Below the pieces are notes generated by a model, which worked only from the letters and a program-made list of their open reading frames with translations, did not search any database and had not been told where the DNA came from. Positions 20,940 through 30,500 of a DNA stretch of 49,921 bases are shown piece after piece. The translations under genes were made by a program, and so were the position numbers. The DNA lies in the IMG/VR virus record IMGVR_UViG_3300036768_000572, positions 1 through 49,921 of that record, one strand, 5' to 3'. How positions within the stretch are numbered: the first letter of the stretch is position 1; every line of letters begins with the position of its first letter. The DNA is from a virus.

Positions 20940-22685
20940 ATGGTTGAGTTCGGACGTGCGACGCGGAAGATTCCCAAGCCCACGAGGAGCATTACACGGA
21001 TCGAGGAGCCATCCTCCTCTGAAGGGAGCGTAGTAGCCTTCCCCTCAGAACCAGTACCCGTCAGTCCCGTCATCCCTGATCCGCCTCCGGCTCGTCCCAC
21101 CCAGAAATTAGTGCAAACGATCAAGGGCCAGTTCGGAAGCCACCTGTGCTGCTCGGCCAGGGCGGGAACCGGCAAGACATTCATCCTGGTCGAGGGAGCG
21201 TGCCGAACGCTGGGCAAGCCGACGCCGGGGATTACTCCGTCCGAGGAGCAGGCGGCGATCTTCGAGGCGATGGCTGACGGCAACACTCCACGAAAGATTG
21301 TCCAGATTGCCTTCAATCGCTCGGTGAAGCAGGAACTGGCCAAGCGGATCAAGCAGGCCGGACTGAACAAGCAGGTGGTCGTGATGACGGCTCACGGCTT
21401 TGGGCTGATGGTTCTGAAGAGACACCGCTTGGCCCGCACCATTGAGCGAAACAAGACGTACATCATTCTGGAACGCATCCACGGCACGGACCTGCGGACA
21501 CTGCTCAAGAACTCGCCGGGTTATGCACAGGCCGTGGATAAGATCGTGGAACTCTGCAAGGTCAATCTGATCGGCTTGGGCATCCGGGGAATGAACGATG
21601 CCGACCCCGAAACGATTGATTGGGTCATTGGTCACTACGGCGTGGACGTGCCGGACGAGAACATGGACACCATCTATAACGTGGTCCCCATGATCCTCGA
21701 TGAGTCGAGACAAATGGTCGATGTCGTTGACTACCCCGACATGGTGTCGCTGCCATTGGCCCTCGATCTCTATACCGACAACTACGCGATGGCAATGGTG
21801 GACGAGGCCCAGGACTTGACCGTGGCGGCTCGATACCTCGGCCTGCGAGCCGGGCAACGTACCATCATCGTCGGTGATCCGTATCAGGCGATCTACGGGT
21901 TCGCCGGAGCGGATTGCGAGAGTTTCAACAAGTTTCAGGCTGAACTCCTCGGCAGCCCGCGACGGTGCGGGATTTACCCCCTGACCCGGACTCGCCGCTG
22001 CGGGGAAGCCATCGTGCGATTGGCCCAGACCATCGTACCGGACATCCAGGGATTGGGAACGCACGAGGGTCGGATCATCAATACGTCCGAGGACAACTAC
22101 CTCGCCCGGATTGATCCCAATGCCCGCGACATGGTGATCTGCCGGACGAATGCCCCATTGGTGTCCGGCGTGATGCGAATGCTCCAGCAACGGCAGCCGG
22201 CGTGGATCGAGGGTCGGGAGTTCGGAGACGATCTGAAGGGATTGGTCAAGCGACTGGCACCATCGGACATCCCGGACCTGGCCGGCAAGCTCGACGACTG
22301 GTACGGCATGGAAATGGCCAAGCTGGAGCGAAGGAAGTACGTCAGCGAGGACGCCAAGACAGCCATAGCCGACAAGCGGGAGTGTCTGGGGTCGTTCATG
22401 CAGGGAGTCGAAACGGTGCGGGAGCTTGTGGAAGCCATCGACGCCGTGTTCCAGGACACGACCGACTCCGAGGGGAATATCGTGGAGAGGCGCGGAACCC
22501 GGTTTTCCTCCATTCACCGAGCTAAGGGATTGGAGGCTGACACCGTTCACTACCTTCGACACGATACGTCAATCATGGCGAAGGCATCGGGCTGGCAGCT
22601 TCAGCAAGAGTACAACCTGAAGTATGTCGGCTTTACCCGTGCCCGGCACACCCTCAACTTGATTGATTCAGGAAAGCGACGATGA
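20940..22685 (+). CDS. UvrD/Rep-like superfamily 1 helicase (581 aa)
   Basis: Motifs in order: I CSARAGTGKTFIL (residues ~70-82), II MVDEAQDLT (~285), III GDPYQAIYGFAGAD (~310), IV ICRTNAP, V SSIHRAKGLEADTVHYL (~530), VI NLKYVGFTRARHTLNLI (~560-577). It should translocate 3' to 5' on single-stranded DNA using ATP. ATG 20940 follows GGGAGAG. The first ~55 residues are Pro/Ser-rich and likely flexible. It is the head of the only rightward operon in the core, with its own promoter; its end overlaps the next gene as ATGA. Confidence 0.92.
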   Translation: MVEFGRATRKIPKPTRSITRIEEPSSSEGSVVAFPSEPVPVSPVIPDPPPARPTQKLVQTIKGQFGSHLCCSARAGTGKTFILVEGACRTLGKPTPGITPSEEQAAIFEAMADGNTPRKIVQIAFNRSVKQELAKRIKQAGLNKQVVVMTAHGFGLMVLKRHRLARTIERNKTYIILERIHGTDLRTLLKNSPGYAQAVDKIVELCKVNLIGLGIRGMNDADPETIDWVIGHYGVDVPDENMDTIYNVVPMILDESRQMVDVVDYPDMVSLPLALDLYTDNYAMAMVDEAQDLTVAARYLGLRAGQRTIIVGDPYQAIYGFAGADCESFNKFQAELLGSPRRCGIYPLTRTRRCGEAIVRLAQTIVPDIQGLGTHEGRIINTSEDNYLARIDPNARDMVICRTNAPLVSGVMRMLQQRQPAWIEGREFGDDLKGLVKRLAPSDIPDLAGKLDDWYGMEMAKLERRKYVSEDAKTAIADKRECLGSFMQGVETVRELVEAIDAVFQDTTDSEGNIVERRGTRFSSIHRAKGLEADTVHYLRHDTSIMAKASGWQLQQEYNLKYVGFTRARHTLNLIDSGKRR

Positions 22686-23047
22686 CTCAACCCATTTCCA
22701 GGAGACCCGACCATGCCACCAACCCCGCCTCCCCTCAGAACATCGCCCCCGAAACCAGCGTCGACACCGGTACCCCAACCTCCGGCGGTACCCCCAGTTC
22801 CCCGTCGCCCGCCTCCGCCAGTGAAACGGCCGGTGATCGAGAGCAACGAGACACGAATGGCGACAGTGGACGGGGAAAGCTCGACGCCAGTGAACTCCTC
22901 CGTCGAATCGCCGGACGCCGGGCACGTCGAAGGGAGCGGATCATCGCGATCATCGACAAAATCCTCGACACCTGGGCCGAGGAAGACGCGAGAGGCCAGC
23001 AGGGAGACCAACGTGGACGGGAAGCCGGTCAGGATTCCATTCCATGA
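22682..23047 (+). CDS. Hypothetical protein coupled to the helicase gene (121 aa)
   Basis: Not recognised. ATG 22682 overlaps the helicase stop as ATGA, with AGGAAAG before it. N-terminal ~65 residues are low complexity (Ser/Thr/Pro), then a basic amphipathic helix (LLRRIAGRRARRRERIIAII). A second frame from ATG 22713, also with an SD (AGGAG), stays open through to 23342 and overlaps this one; the two cannot be told apart by composition. I favour this frame here plus a GTG start at 23013 for the second protein. Confidence 0.5.
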   Translation: MTQPISRRPDHATNPASPQNIAPETSVDTGTPTSGGTPSSPSPASASETAGDREQRDTNGDSGRGKLDASELLRRIAGRRARRRERIIAIIDKILDTWAEEDARGQQGDQRGREAGQDSIP

Positions 23048-23342
23048 CCGTGCCCTGCATGTCGCCTACGTTGACTTGACAATGGCACAGGAACGACTGA
23101 GGCACGTCGAGGCGGTTCTGCAAACCCACCCTTCCCTGCCAATCGACTCCAGCACGCTCGCCACGATCACGAGGACCATTGGCGGCATGATGGATGCCTT
23201 GTTCCTCGAAATGGGGATGGACCGGGAGTTCAACCAGTCTTTTCTGGTCAGGATGCCTGAGAGGGCGCACGCATCCTCGGACTCCTTTATTGCCGCCCTC
23301 GGTGAAAGCGCTACTCGTCACGCCAGGGGAAAGGGATCATAG
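23013..23342 (+). CDS. Hypothetical helical protein (109 aa, longer form possible from 22713)
   Basis: Not recognised. GTG 23013 follows AGGGAG at six bases and avoids a 335-bp overlap with the preceding gene; the same frame is open from ATG 22713 and would then add a 100-residue Pro/Ser-rich extension. The conserved-looking part is helical (RALHVAYVDLTMAQERLRHV, IGGMMDALFLEMGMDREFNQ). No catalytic motif is visible. Operon partner of the helicase. Confidence 0.6.
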   Translation: MDGKPVRIPFHDRALHVAYVDLTMAQERLRHVEAVLQTHPSLPIDSSTLATITRTIGGMMDALFLEMGMDREFNQSFLVRMPERAHASSDSFIAALGESATRHARGKGS

Positions 23343-23344
23343 CC

Positions 23345-23563
23345 ATGCGGTGTCCGTGGTGCGGGAAGGGTTTGGAGGAAGCACGGGTGAATTACATCTT
23401 GAAGCACGGAAGCGATCGCGTAAGGGACTCGCTGCTCAAGGTGTTTCCGTTCTGGTCAGTGAGTAATCCTGTCTTGACCTGTTTCAATTGCGATGCCAGC
23501 AACACGCGGGACCAGTGGCGGAAGGTCCGTCGCTGTGAACGCGGATGTCCCAGGGGAGACTGA
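23345..23563 (+). CDS. Small zinc-ribbon protein (72 aa)
   Basis: Two CxxC knuckles, MRCPWCGKG at the N-terminus and LTCFNCDAS near residue 45, make a zinc ribbon; the tail is basic (RDQWRKVRRCERGC). ATG 23345 follows AAAGGGA, two bases after the previous stop. Possibly a nucleic-acid-binding accessory of the helicase operon; family not identified. Confidence 0.7.
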   Translation: MRCPWCGKGLEEARVNYILKHGSDRVRDSLLKVFPFWSVSNPVLTCFNCDASNTRDQWRKVRRCERGCPRGD

Positions 23564-23565
23564 AC

Positions 23566-23838
23566 ATGTTCGTGATGGTGACATGTCTGAGTCCGTGCAC
23601 GCAAGACGACAACGAATACGGCGACTACGAACAGCCATATCGAACCCTCATCAACCCCTCGGCCGTCGCGTTCATCGAGGACAACAGCGACGATAACAAG
23701 CCCGTGCAGATCACGTTCATTAGCGGGGAGACGCTGTTCGTGCAGGAGAGCTTCGATACCCTGCGGTCTCTCCTGTCGGACGATCACCACCGATATGATC
23801 CAGCCGCCGGAGGAGACGCGGCCAGCCCCTTGAAGTAG
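23566..23838 (+). CDS. Hypothetical protein (90 aa)
   Basis: Not recognised. ATG 23566 follows AGGGGAG, two bases after the preceding stop. The protein looks small and beta-rich (TLINPSAVAFIED, PVQITFISGETLFVQES), ending in a helical and Ala/Gly tail. Its last 55 bp overlap, tail to tail, the 3' end of the glycosyltransferase gene on the other strand; no terminator is visible between the two convergent transcripts. Confidence 0.65.
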   Translation: MFVMVTCLSPCTQDDNEYGDYEQPYRTLINPSAVAFIEDNSDDNKPVQITFISGETLFVQESFDTLRSLLSDDHHRYDPAAGGDAASPLK

Positions 23839-25322
23839 TCAGTCCACTGACGGGCCTTCAAGTACGGATTGAACCGCCGGGTGACGAGCCAGGAGATTTG
23901 CAGCTTCTCCTGCTCCCACTCGGCGGTTCTGCTTTCCACCAGGGCCGCGGCGATCTGCTCGGCGATTGTGGACTGACCGGTAATGATCCTGGCCATTGTC
24001 CGGTTCAAACCAGTGCGGGTCGTGTACCGCAAGTCGGTCGTCAGTCCAACCGGCGTGGACAGGACCAACACGCCATTCATCAGGGCTTCCACGGTCGTCA
24101 TGGGACCGCCCTCGGAATCGGACAGGCACACAAACAGGTCACTCGCCTCAAGGACATTGCCCACGTTGTCCGTCCAAGGCAGGTAGACGCTCCGTGTCGG
24201 CAGGGTATCCCTCAGAATGCGTAGTTGATTGACGGCATCCCAGCCATCTCCCACGACCAACAGGATCGCACGGGACAACCACTGCTGGATGTCCGGCTCG
24301 TAGGGCAGCCTGAACTCACTGGCCAAGTCAATCATCTGATCAATGCTCGCCGCCAGGGTATGCAGTCCCTTCTCCGGCGACAGGCGACCGTAGAACAGCA
24401 GCCAAGGCGCCTGCATGATCGCGTACTGAATGTTCATGTCGGCTTCGACGAACTGGTTCGCCTCCCTCAGAAACTTGGTCCGCGCATCATCATAATCCAG
24501 CGTGGGCAGAATGCGGGTTCGATTGATGCCCGCCTCGATCACGGTAATGTCATCCAGGGGTATTCCGTGGTTCTTGTTTAGGTGCAGGGCCACGGCGTTC
24601 GACACGGCGTGGTAGTGATCGCTACGTCCCCGGTTGTACCGGATGCACTGATCGGTCCAACCACAGCAGCCGTGGCACTGAAAAACGAACCGAGTCGGGT
24701 TTCCAGAGGCCGTGGGATTTGTCCTCACGATGTCGGGAATCTTGCAAACCGGAGCCAGGGCCACGAGGTTCACGATATCCACGGCATCGAAGCACTGCTG
24801 GTACAAGTCGGGACCGGATCGAACGGCATACCGCCAGAGTTCAGGCGGAGCCTTGGCAAGCTCGGCTGGATCATCGGCGGTGCAGTAGAGCTTGACGTGT
24901 GGGGCAAGCTCTCGAACTGACTGCATGTCGACATGATAGCAGAAGCGGAACAGAATCGAATCCGGCTTTACCAGCGGGTCGTGCATGTACGGAATCGAGT
25001 CCGCCATGTACCGGGTCAGTCCCCCCTGAGCCAGGTCGTTCATCCACCACGACACGCGCAGGGGCCGCTTGGGTTCCCCCTGAGGGGAAGGCTGAATGGG
25101 GGCGGGGGGTGGCGTAACGGGGGTCATCAGTTCCGGGTGGTGCCAGTAGTCACGGGGACACTTTCCCGCCTCGAACCGCTGCTGGAGAATAACGTTCTTG
25201 TCGCCGCCGGTGCAAATCTGGGAGTCCCGTCGCAGGAACTCGCACTGGTCGCAGACGTGCCGGTACTTGCGGAAGTGAGCGGCCGCTGGCGTACTCAAGC
25301 CGGGAAGGGTTTGAGGGAACAT
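23784..25322 (-). CDS. GT4-like glycosyltransferase with N-terminal Cys cluster (512 aa)
   Basis: The second half is a GT-B glycosyltransferase: LLFYGRLSPEKGLHTLAASI (residues ~310-330), ILLVVGDG, and the EX7E-type motif DSEGGPMTTVEALMNGVLVL (~425-445). The first ~60 residues contain HVCDQCEFLRRDSQIC and KCPRDYW, a probable metal-binding cluster unusual for this family. It should use a nucleotide-sugar to glycosylate a sugar, protein or modified DNA; as last gene of the late region, virion decoration or host-surface change are the likelier roles. ATG 25322 follows AGGA. Confidence 0.88.
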   Translation of the reverse strand: MFPQTLPGLSTPAAAHFRKYRHVCDQCEFLRRDSQICTGGDKNVILQQRFEAGKCPRDYWHHPELMTPVTPPPAPIQPSPQGEPKRPLRVSWWMNDLAQGGLTRYMADSIPYMHDPLVKPDSILFRFCYHVDMQSVRELAPHVKLYCTADDPAELAKAPPELWRYAVRSGPDLYQQCFDAVDIVNLVALAPVCKIPDIVRTNPTASGNPTRFVFQCHGCCGWTDQCIRYNRGRSDHYHAVSNAVALHLNKNHGIPLDDITVIEAGINRTRILPTLDYDDARTKFLREANQFVEADMNIQYAIMQAPWLLFYGRLSPEKGLHTLAASIDQMIDLASEFRLPYEPDIQQWLSRAILLVVGDGWDAVNQLRILRDTLPTRSVYLPWTDNVGNVLEASDLFVCLSDSEGGPMTTVEALMNGVLVLSTPVGLTTDLRYTTRTGLNRTMARIITGQSTIAEQIAAALVESRTAEWEQEKLQISWLVTRRFNPYLKARQWTDYFKGLAASPPAAGSYRW

Positions 25323-25334
25323 GGCGTCCTGGGG

Positions 25335-26312
25335 TCAAGGGTAGAAGGGCGTCAGGATTGCAATGGATCGGGGAATGGCCCCGGTGAGATTGTTCTCGTA
25401 CTGCTCGAAGGTATTGGTACCCAAGCAGCGGAAGGGAGTCTGACGGTCCGTATCATCGTCCGGCTCATAGGGCCTTCGGGTCCGGGGAACGAGGCGGTAG
25501 CTCACCAGCGGGGAGTAGCTATTGTCCCATGTCGTCCCGCCCTCGCCAGTGGCGACGGTACGCTCGTTCTCGATCAGGGTCAGTATCCAGCCGGGCGACC
25601 CAGGGGCACCATTGTCGCGGCTATCGGTTTTCATGTTCGGTTCCTCGATCAATGGCGGGTCCGAGCCGGGTTGCGGCATGAACCCGTAGAACAGGAACCA
25701 AGCCACGTTCTTGGACGGCAGGGGCGGGGGTGGTCCCTTTGGTGGCGGGGGGAAGGTACCGGGGTTGCGGGACAGCTTCCAGTAGCAGAACGAGTATTCC
25801 GACTCGTGCCGCTGTTGAACCGCCTCGTTGAAGTCGCCCGCCGGATCGCCGGAAATGGAGACTGGCGGCAGAATCATTGGTCCCCGCTTAAGGATGATCG
25901 ACGGAGTGGCGTCGCGTGGGTCTCCGAACCAATGGGCCGTATCCGGGTCGAAGTCCCTGGCCGGACCGGTGAAGACATCCGGCCAAGTGTGTCCGTCGGG
26001 AATCGCGAAGTCGAACGTCACTCGCCAGTAGCGGGGCGTGGCCGTGCAGCGTCCACAGACCGATCCCGCCAGCTTCCAGACGGCTCGCTGGATGCACTGG
26101 TCGGCATGAGGCGTAATAGGGTTCAGGCGGACATTGTGCGTCTGCCTGAATCCGTGCGGAGCTGGTCCCGACACAATGGATGGTCCGCCCGACTGCTCCT
26201 GCAATCCAGCCAGCCGATCCAGGATCGACAAGATCGCTCCGTAGTCGTTCCGGGCAATGGCCGTGTTCAAGGCATTGGCGATATTCCCGATCTCGGTGTC
26301 AGGATTCGGCAT
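25335..26312 (-). CDS. Hypothetical late protein (325 aa)
   Basis: Not recognised. ATG 26312 is the first ATG of the frame, with poor SD; a TTG seven codons upstream also lacks one. A short helical N-terminus (NIANALNTAIARNDYGAILS) precedes a Pro/Gly/Trp-rich, beta-type body with PPPPKGPPPPLP near residue 195. Gene-end position between tail genes and the glycosyltransferase suggests a virion appendage or tail-tip component. No membrane span. Confidence 0.6.
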   Translation of the reverse strand: MPNPDTEIGNIANALNTAIARNDYGAILSILDRLAGLQEQSGGPSIVSGPAPHGFRQTHNVRLNPITPHADQCIQRAVWKLAGSVCGRCTATPRYWRVTFDFAIPDGHTWPDVFTGPARDFDPDTAHWFGDPRDATPSIILKRGPMILPPVSISGDPAGDFNEAVQQRHESEYSFCYWKLSRNPGTFPPPPKGPPPPLPSKNVAWFLFYGFMPQPGSDPPLIEEPNMKTDSRDNGAPGSPGWILTLIENERTVATGEGGTTWDNSYSPLVSYRLVPRTRRPYEPDDDTDRQTPFRCLGTNTFEQYENNLTGAIPRSIAILTPFYP

Positions 26313-26380
26313 GGCAAGGCACGAGCTTAACAAGAGTCAGGGAATCGCGGACGTTCGGTGGGTGATCCCATTATCTCGGC

Positions 26381-27298
26381 TCACTCATCGTCGGGTTCCT
26401 CGAACTCCGTCACGTTGCTCAAGTCCAAGGTCAAGTCGCGGTGGCCAATGGCGATGACGCAGTACTGGTCGGCGTCGGGGAAGTAGATCGCGGCCACCTG
26501 CACGCCGGCCCTCGCGGGAGATTGCCGGGCCAAATGGAACCGGTCGCGAACCACCACCGTCTCCCCCGTGGGGGATTCATTGTATTGGGCCGACGCAATG
26601 ACCGACAAACCCCGCATGAACACTGGCGGGTCGGCATTCAGGTCTTCCTCGGCGTAAATAACAATCTGGGCGTCCGCCGAGGTCACGCCGCCTTGCGAGA
26701 TGACGGGCTGATCAAACTCGATGATCCAGGCACCGACGTAGCTTCGTCGATCCGGTTCGTCGTCGGTGGGCTTTGGCAGGTCGTCGTGCAAGTTCGGTTC
26801 GTCGTCGTTCGATACCAATCCCTCGTCGTAGTACGGATTGCCGATCCACACCCTCAGAGTGTCTCTCGTCCAAAGACCGCCGGCGGCCGCCAGGATCGCA
26901 TCCCGGACTTCATCCGCCCGACTGACAACCGACAGGGCCGATGTCACGAACAGGTCGGTCGACGAGGGCGTTCCCGCCGAGTCGTAGGTAATGGCGGCGA
27001 ACCGCAACTGGAACGTCGAATCGGGTACCGGATTCACGCCGATGACTTCCACGCGATAGCAGTTCAGGCTCTCCCGCCACTGAAGTTCCTCCGCCAACGC
27101 CGATCCGCCCCCGTGCAAGTCTTGGAGCAGCAGGAAGGACTTGGGCGGCGGGAAGTCCATCGAACGGGGCAAGTCCCTCGGCTGAACCGGTCCGGCACGA
27201 TCCGGGGTCAGATTGTTGATCCGCTCCCGCTTGCCCCATTCGAGGAGTTCGTTGATTTTCGCCTCGGACGCCGGCGTCAGGTAGATTTCCTCGTGCAT
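26381..27298 (-). CDS. Hypothetical late protein, probable virion component (305 aa)
   Basis: Not recognised. ATG 27298 is 38 nt after the end of the 29-nt repeat; the SD is weak (AGG). The N-terminal ~40 residues are helical, the rest beta-rich, and a central acidic stretch (NDDEPNLHDDLPKPTDDEPD) separates two domains. Phrases such as GRIRVEV-like strands are absent; there is no lysin, protease or glycosidase motif. It follows the giant tail protein and a structured 290-bp intergenic region, so it is probably a separately controlled tail or adhesion protein. Confidence 0.6.
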   Translation of the reverse strand: MHEEIYLTPASEAKINELLEWGKRERINNLTPDRAGPVQPRDLPRSMDFPPPKSFLLLQDLHGGGSALAEELQWRESLNCYRVEVIGVNPVPDSTFQLRFAAITYDSAGTPSSTDLFVTSALSVVSRADEVRDAILAAAGGLWTRDTLRVWIGNPYYDEGLVSNDDEPNLHDDLPKPTDDEPDRRSYVGAWIIEFDQPVISQGGVTSADAQIVIYAEEDLNADPPVFMRGLSVIASAQYNESPTGETVVVRDRFHLARQSPARAGVQVAAIYFPDADQYCVIAIGHRDLTLDLSNVTEFEEPDDE

Positions 27299-27312
27299 CG
27301 GAACCGGACCTG

Positions 27313-27365
27313 CATGGGGAGGTGCATAGGGGGGTACATAGGGTGGTCAAGCCGTGAATTTATTA
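27313..27365 (-). repeat. 29-nt start-associated repeat, copy 4, with reiterated 3' end
   Basis: The repeat proper is 27337-27365 (minus strand TAATAAATTCACGG then ACCACCCTATG). Its CCCTATG end is repeated twice more: TACCCCCCTATG (27325-27336) and CACCTCCCCATG (27313-27324), three 12-nt units leading to ATG 27298. Confidence 0.85.
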
Positions 27366-27464
27366 TCTGAACGGCTGTACTGTACAGTGAGGGCTTGGAG
27401 CGCTGCGGATGCTTTCTGAGGGGAAGCTGGTTGCTTGGAGGCCTCGGAAACCGGTCTGGTTGGC

Positions 27465-27572
27465 TCTGAGAGCGGCCGGAAGGGGGTTGGACGGGGTTTG
27501 GATCGTCCTGACCTGTTCCGCCGCTCTCAGACGATTCTGGAACGCTTGTCGCGATACCTGTACTATGTACAC
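27465..27572. other. Two-tier hairpin and TGTAC palindromes in the 27.3-27.6 kb intergenic region
   Basis: Arms TCTGAGAGCGGCCGGAA (27465-27481) and TTCCGCCGCTCTCAGA (27516-27531) pair with one bulge, with an inner stem GGACG/CGTCC. No T-run follows, so it may be an RNA-processing or Rho-type site after the tail gene. At 27558-27572 CTGTACTATGTACAC matches the palindrome at the start of elements A and B; a further CTGTACTGTACAG lies near 27374-27386. Confidence 0.7.
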
Positions 27573-27586
27573 TGAATCGGGTCGTC

Positions 27587-30500
27587 CTAGCCTTGCTGCT
27601 GGAGTCGCAGGTTGCCTCCCACCGATCCGATGAGGCCGTGCAGGGCATCCCGTGGGGCATCGAGGTTGCCAGTAACGGTCAGGTCGCCGTAGGCGAACGT
27701 GCCGCCGGTGATGGTGATGTTTCGTACCGTGCTGCTTTCGTCGGGATAGACGGCCATGCCGCAGTCCCCCTCGGCCTGATTGTACACGACCCCGTTCGGA
27801 GAGGCACTGCCATTGTTGCAGAGGAACTGCACGGCCGGCACTCCATTGACGGTGGAGGTCGAGGTCCGGTGAACGGTAATGGTCGTGGACGAGTTGCGGG
27901 TGTTGAAGCGACCGAGGCTCAGGGCGTCCCCTTCCTCGATTCCGAGTTCGATGCTGGCGAACCCCATTTCCAGGAATGTCGGCAAGTACTCCAGTTCCCC
28001 ATTGGTGCGGCGTCGAGGCAGTCCGATTTGCACCGTGCCAGAACGGGAGTAGTGCTTGAAGACGACTTCCCGAATCTCCATCGTGTGCGTACCGGTGCCG
28101 GCGTCGGTGATCTCCACCGGAGTCCCGCCTTCGGTCTCGGCCAGTTTGAATGTCGCGTCGGTCGCCGAGTTCACGATGTAGTAGTAGCCCTCCACGAGAC
28201 CATTGGGCAACGTGCCGCTGCTATAAACCCATACCTTCTGTCCATCGAGGAATACTCGACGGCGGTTCCGCCAGAGGAACCTGGTGTTGACGCCGAGGCT
28301 CACAACCAGGAAGTCCTGGGCTTGTTGGAGGCCGAAGCACAATGAGGACGTGCTATCGTCCACGATCACGGTGTCGCCGGAACTCGGCACCGAGTTGGTA
28401 TCGTAGTTCTCCGGGCAGTCGTAGTACCGGGGACCAGCACCGCGGACTGTCTCCACGATCACCAGTCCCTTGTCGCTGTCGATTCCGCCCCTCGTCGTTT
28501 CAGTAATCGTCACGGTCCCGTTCCTCAGACTCGTGGCGCCGATCTGAATGAGGGTGTCGGGCAGGTTGCCAAGGCTGGTGAGGAACACCACTGTTACGGG
28601 AGAAGTCGGCAAGGGACCGCCGGACACAATGGCATTCCCGGCGGGCATACCCATTGCTTGCAAGGCGGCGTCGATGTTCGCGGCCGAGGCGTTCCATTGG
28701 ATCGTTTGAGGCGGTTGCCCATTGTAGATCAACTGGAAGGTACCGCCCCATGTCGAATTGGTGACGGAAATCACCACGGTTTCGCTGCGGGGAGCAACGC
28801 CCTCGGTCACGGTCGTCAAGGTCATCAGTTCCCCGGAGAGCAGGGCTAACTTCACGCTTCCCACGTTGCTGAACTGGTAGCCCATTCCGTTGAACTCGAC
28901 ATCCAGACCGCTTGCAACGTCGGTGCCGTAGACAGTGACCGCCTTCGCCATTTTCGACGGCAGCCAGCGATGGCTTGGTGCGGAACTACCGGTGTTGGGC
29001 AACGTGCCGAGGACGCCGTTCAGCAGTGCTTCCACCTCGGCGGCGGTGCTGTTCTTTTCCACCCGCACAAAGTGGTCGCTGTAGCCGATGTAGATGTCGC
29101 TGGTAATCCCGTTCGTTTTGAGGGTCAGGCTTTGCCGCTCGGACCGGAGCGGGGGCAATGGACGGCAGCAGTAGTGCTGCCAGACTTGGGGCAAGTTCGT
29201 CTGGTAGGTGTTGTTCGCTCCCGCCCCGGAATCCGCCGCCAGAAGCTCCATCTCAAGCTGGTACTCGAACATATCCAGCGGTTGCTGGCGGAGTCGGTTG
29301 ACGAGCTTGATACGGAGGTCGTTGTAGCTGTCGTCTTCCTCGGCCTCGATGGCGTCCTCGGACAGCCACGAGTTGTAGAGGCTGCCGGTGACTTCGATGT
29401 TTTCTGAGAGGAAGGGGAAGGCCGTGGTCAACAGCGTTTCAATCTGATCGGTCGTGGCGTCCCAATCAATCCAGTCCGTCGAGCCAAGCACAACGCGGGT
29501 ATCCGCGTTGCGATTGCCCTCACTGATGTCCTTCTTATTGATAAGCACCCATTTGAACCGCATCTTCATGTCCGGGTCGAACTCGGCGTGAACGGAGCGG
29601 TTCACTTCCGGTTGCACGGTGAAGTCGCCACTGCCGACATCACCGCCTACCTCGGTATCCAAGTTTTGATACCAGTCGCGAACGAACTTGTACCGCCATT
29701 GAATCGTCTGATCGGTGACGGACGACGGAGTAATCCTCCATCTGTGAATCGGCGTGCCATTGGCGTGCGCCTGAGCGAACAACTGATAGACGCGGTAGGA
29801 TTGCGACGTGTAATCGTCGTCGTTCAATCCGGGCGTGTTCGTGGAGAGCAGGAAGTCCCTGGGTTCAACGGCACGACTGGGGGTCGTGTCGATGGTGGGA
29901 AGCTCGTAGGTGAACTCGCTGATGGCACCTTCCTCGGCGTACTCGTTCACCCACACGATGCGGAACACGTCCCGATTGTACCATTGCTTCACCGAGCCGG
30001 TGCCCCCGTAGGCCGACACGGCTTCCACACGTTGATCATGGACGATCTGGTATACGACGACAGCTTGACAGCCCATTACCTCGTTGATGGCGTTTTCAAT
30101 GTCCGTGGCCGTGCAATCGGCCCACCGGAATCGAGCCTGACTGATCTCGCCGTCACGGGTAACGATCTTGAACCAACCCCAGTTGCAATCGCCAGCCGTG
30201 GTTCCCCAGTTCTGCTTGCGGTTCAGACCGAGCGTTCCACGACCGGGAACAATCTCGAAGTCGTAGCAATTGGCCGTGCTGGTTGGAGTCTTGGCCGTGC
30301 GAACAACTTCGTTGCTGTACGATCCACTGAAGGTACCACTGAGGGCAGTCCGAATGAGGGTTGGCCGCATGTTCGTGGCGGCGTAGGCACCCGTGAACGT
30401 AATGGTGATGAACGCCTCATGGAGAGGACCGCCAGCACACGTCACGGTCCCCGCACCGAGCACGGCCTCGATACGCGAGTCGAGGTCGGCGGCGGTCACG

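Noticed and set aside
21108-22562. 484-codon minus-strand open frame
   Set aside because: Antisense to the UvrD-like helicase with all its motifs; His/Val-rich reverse-frame composition.
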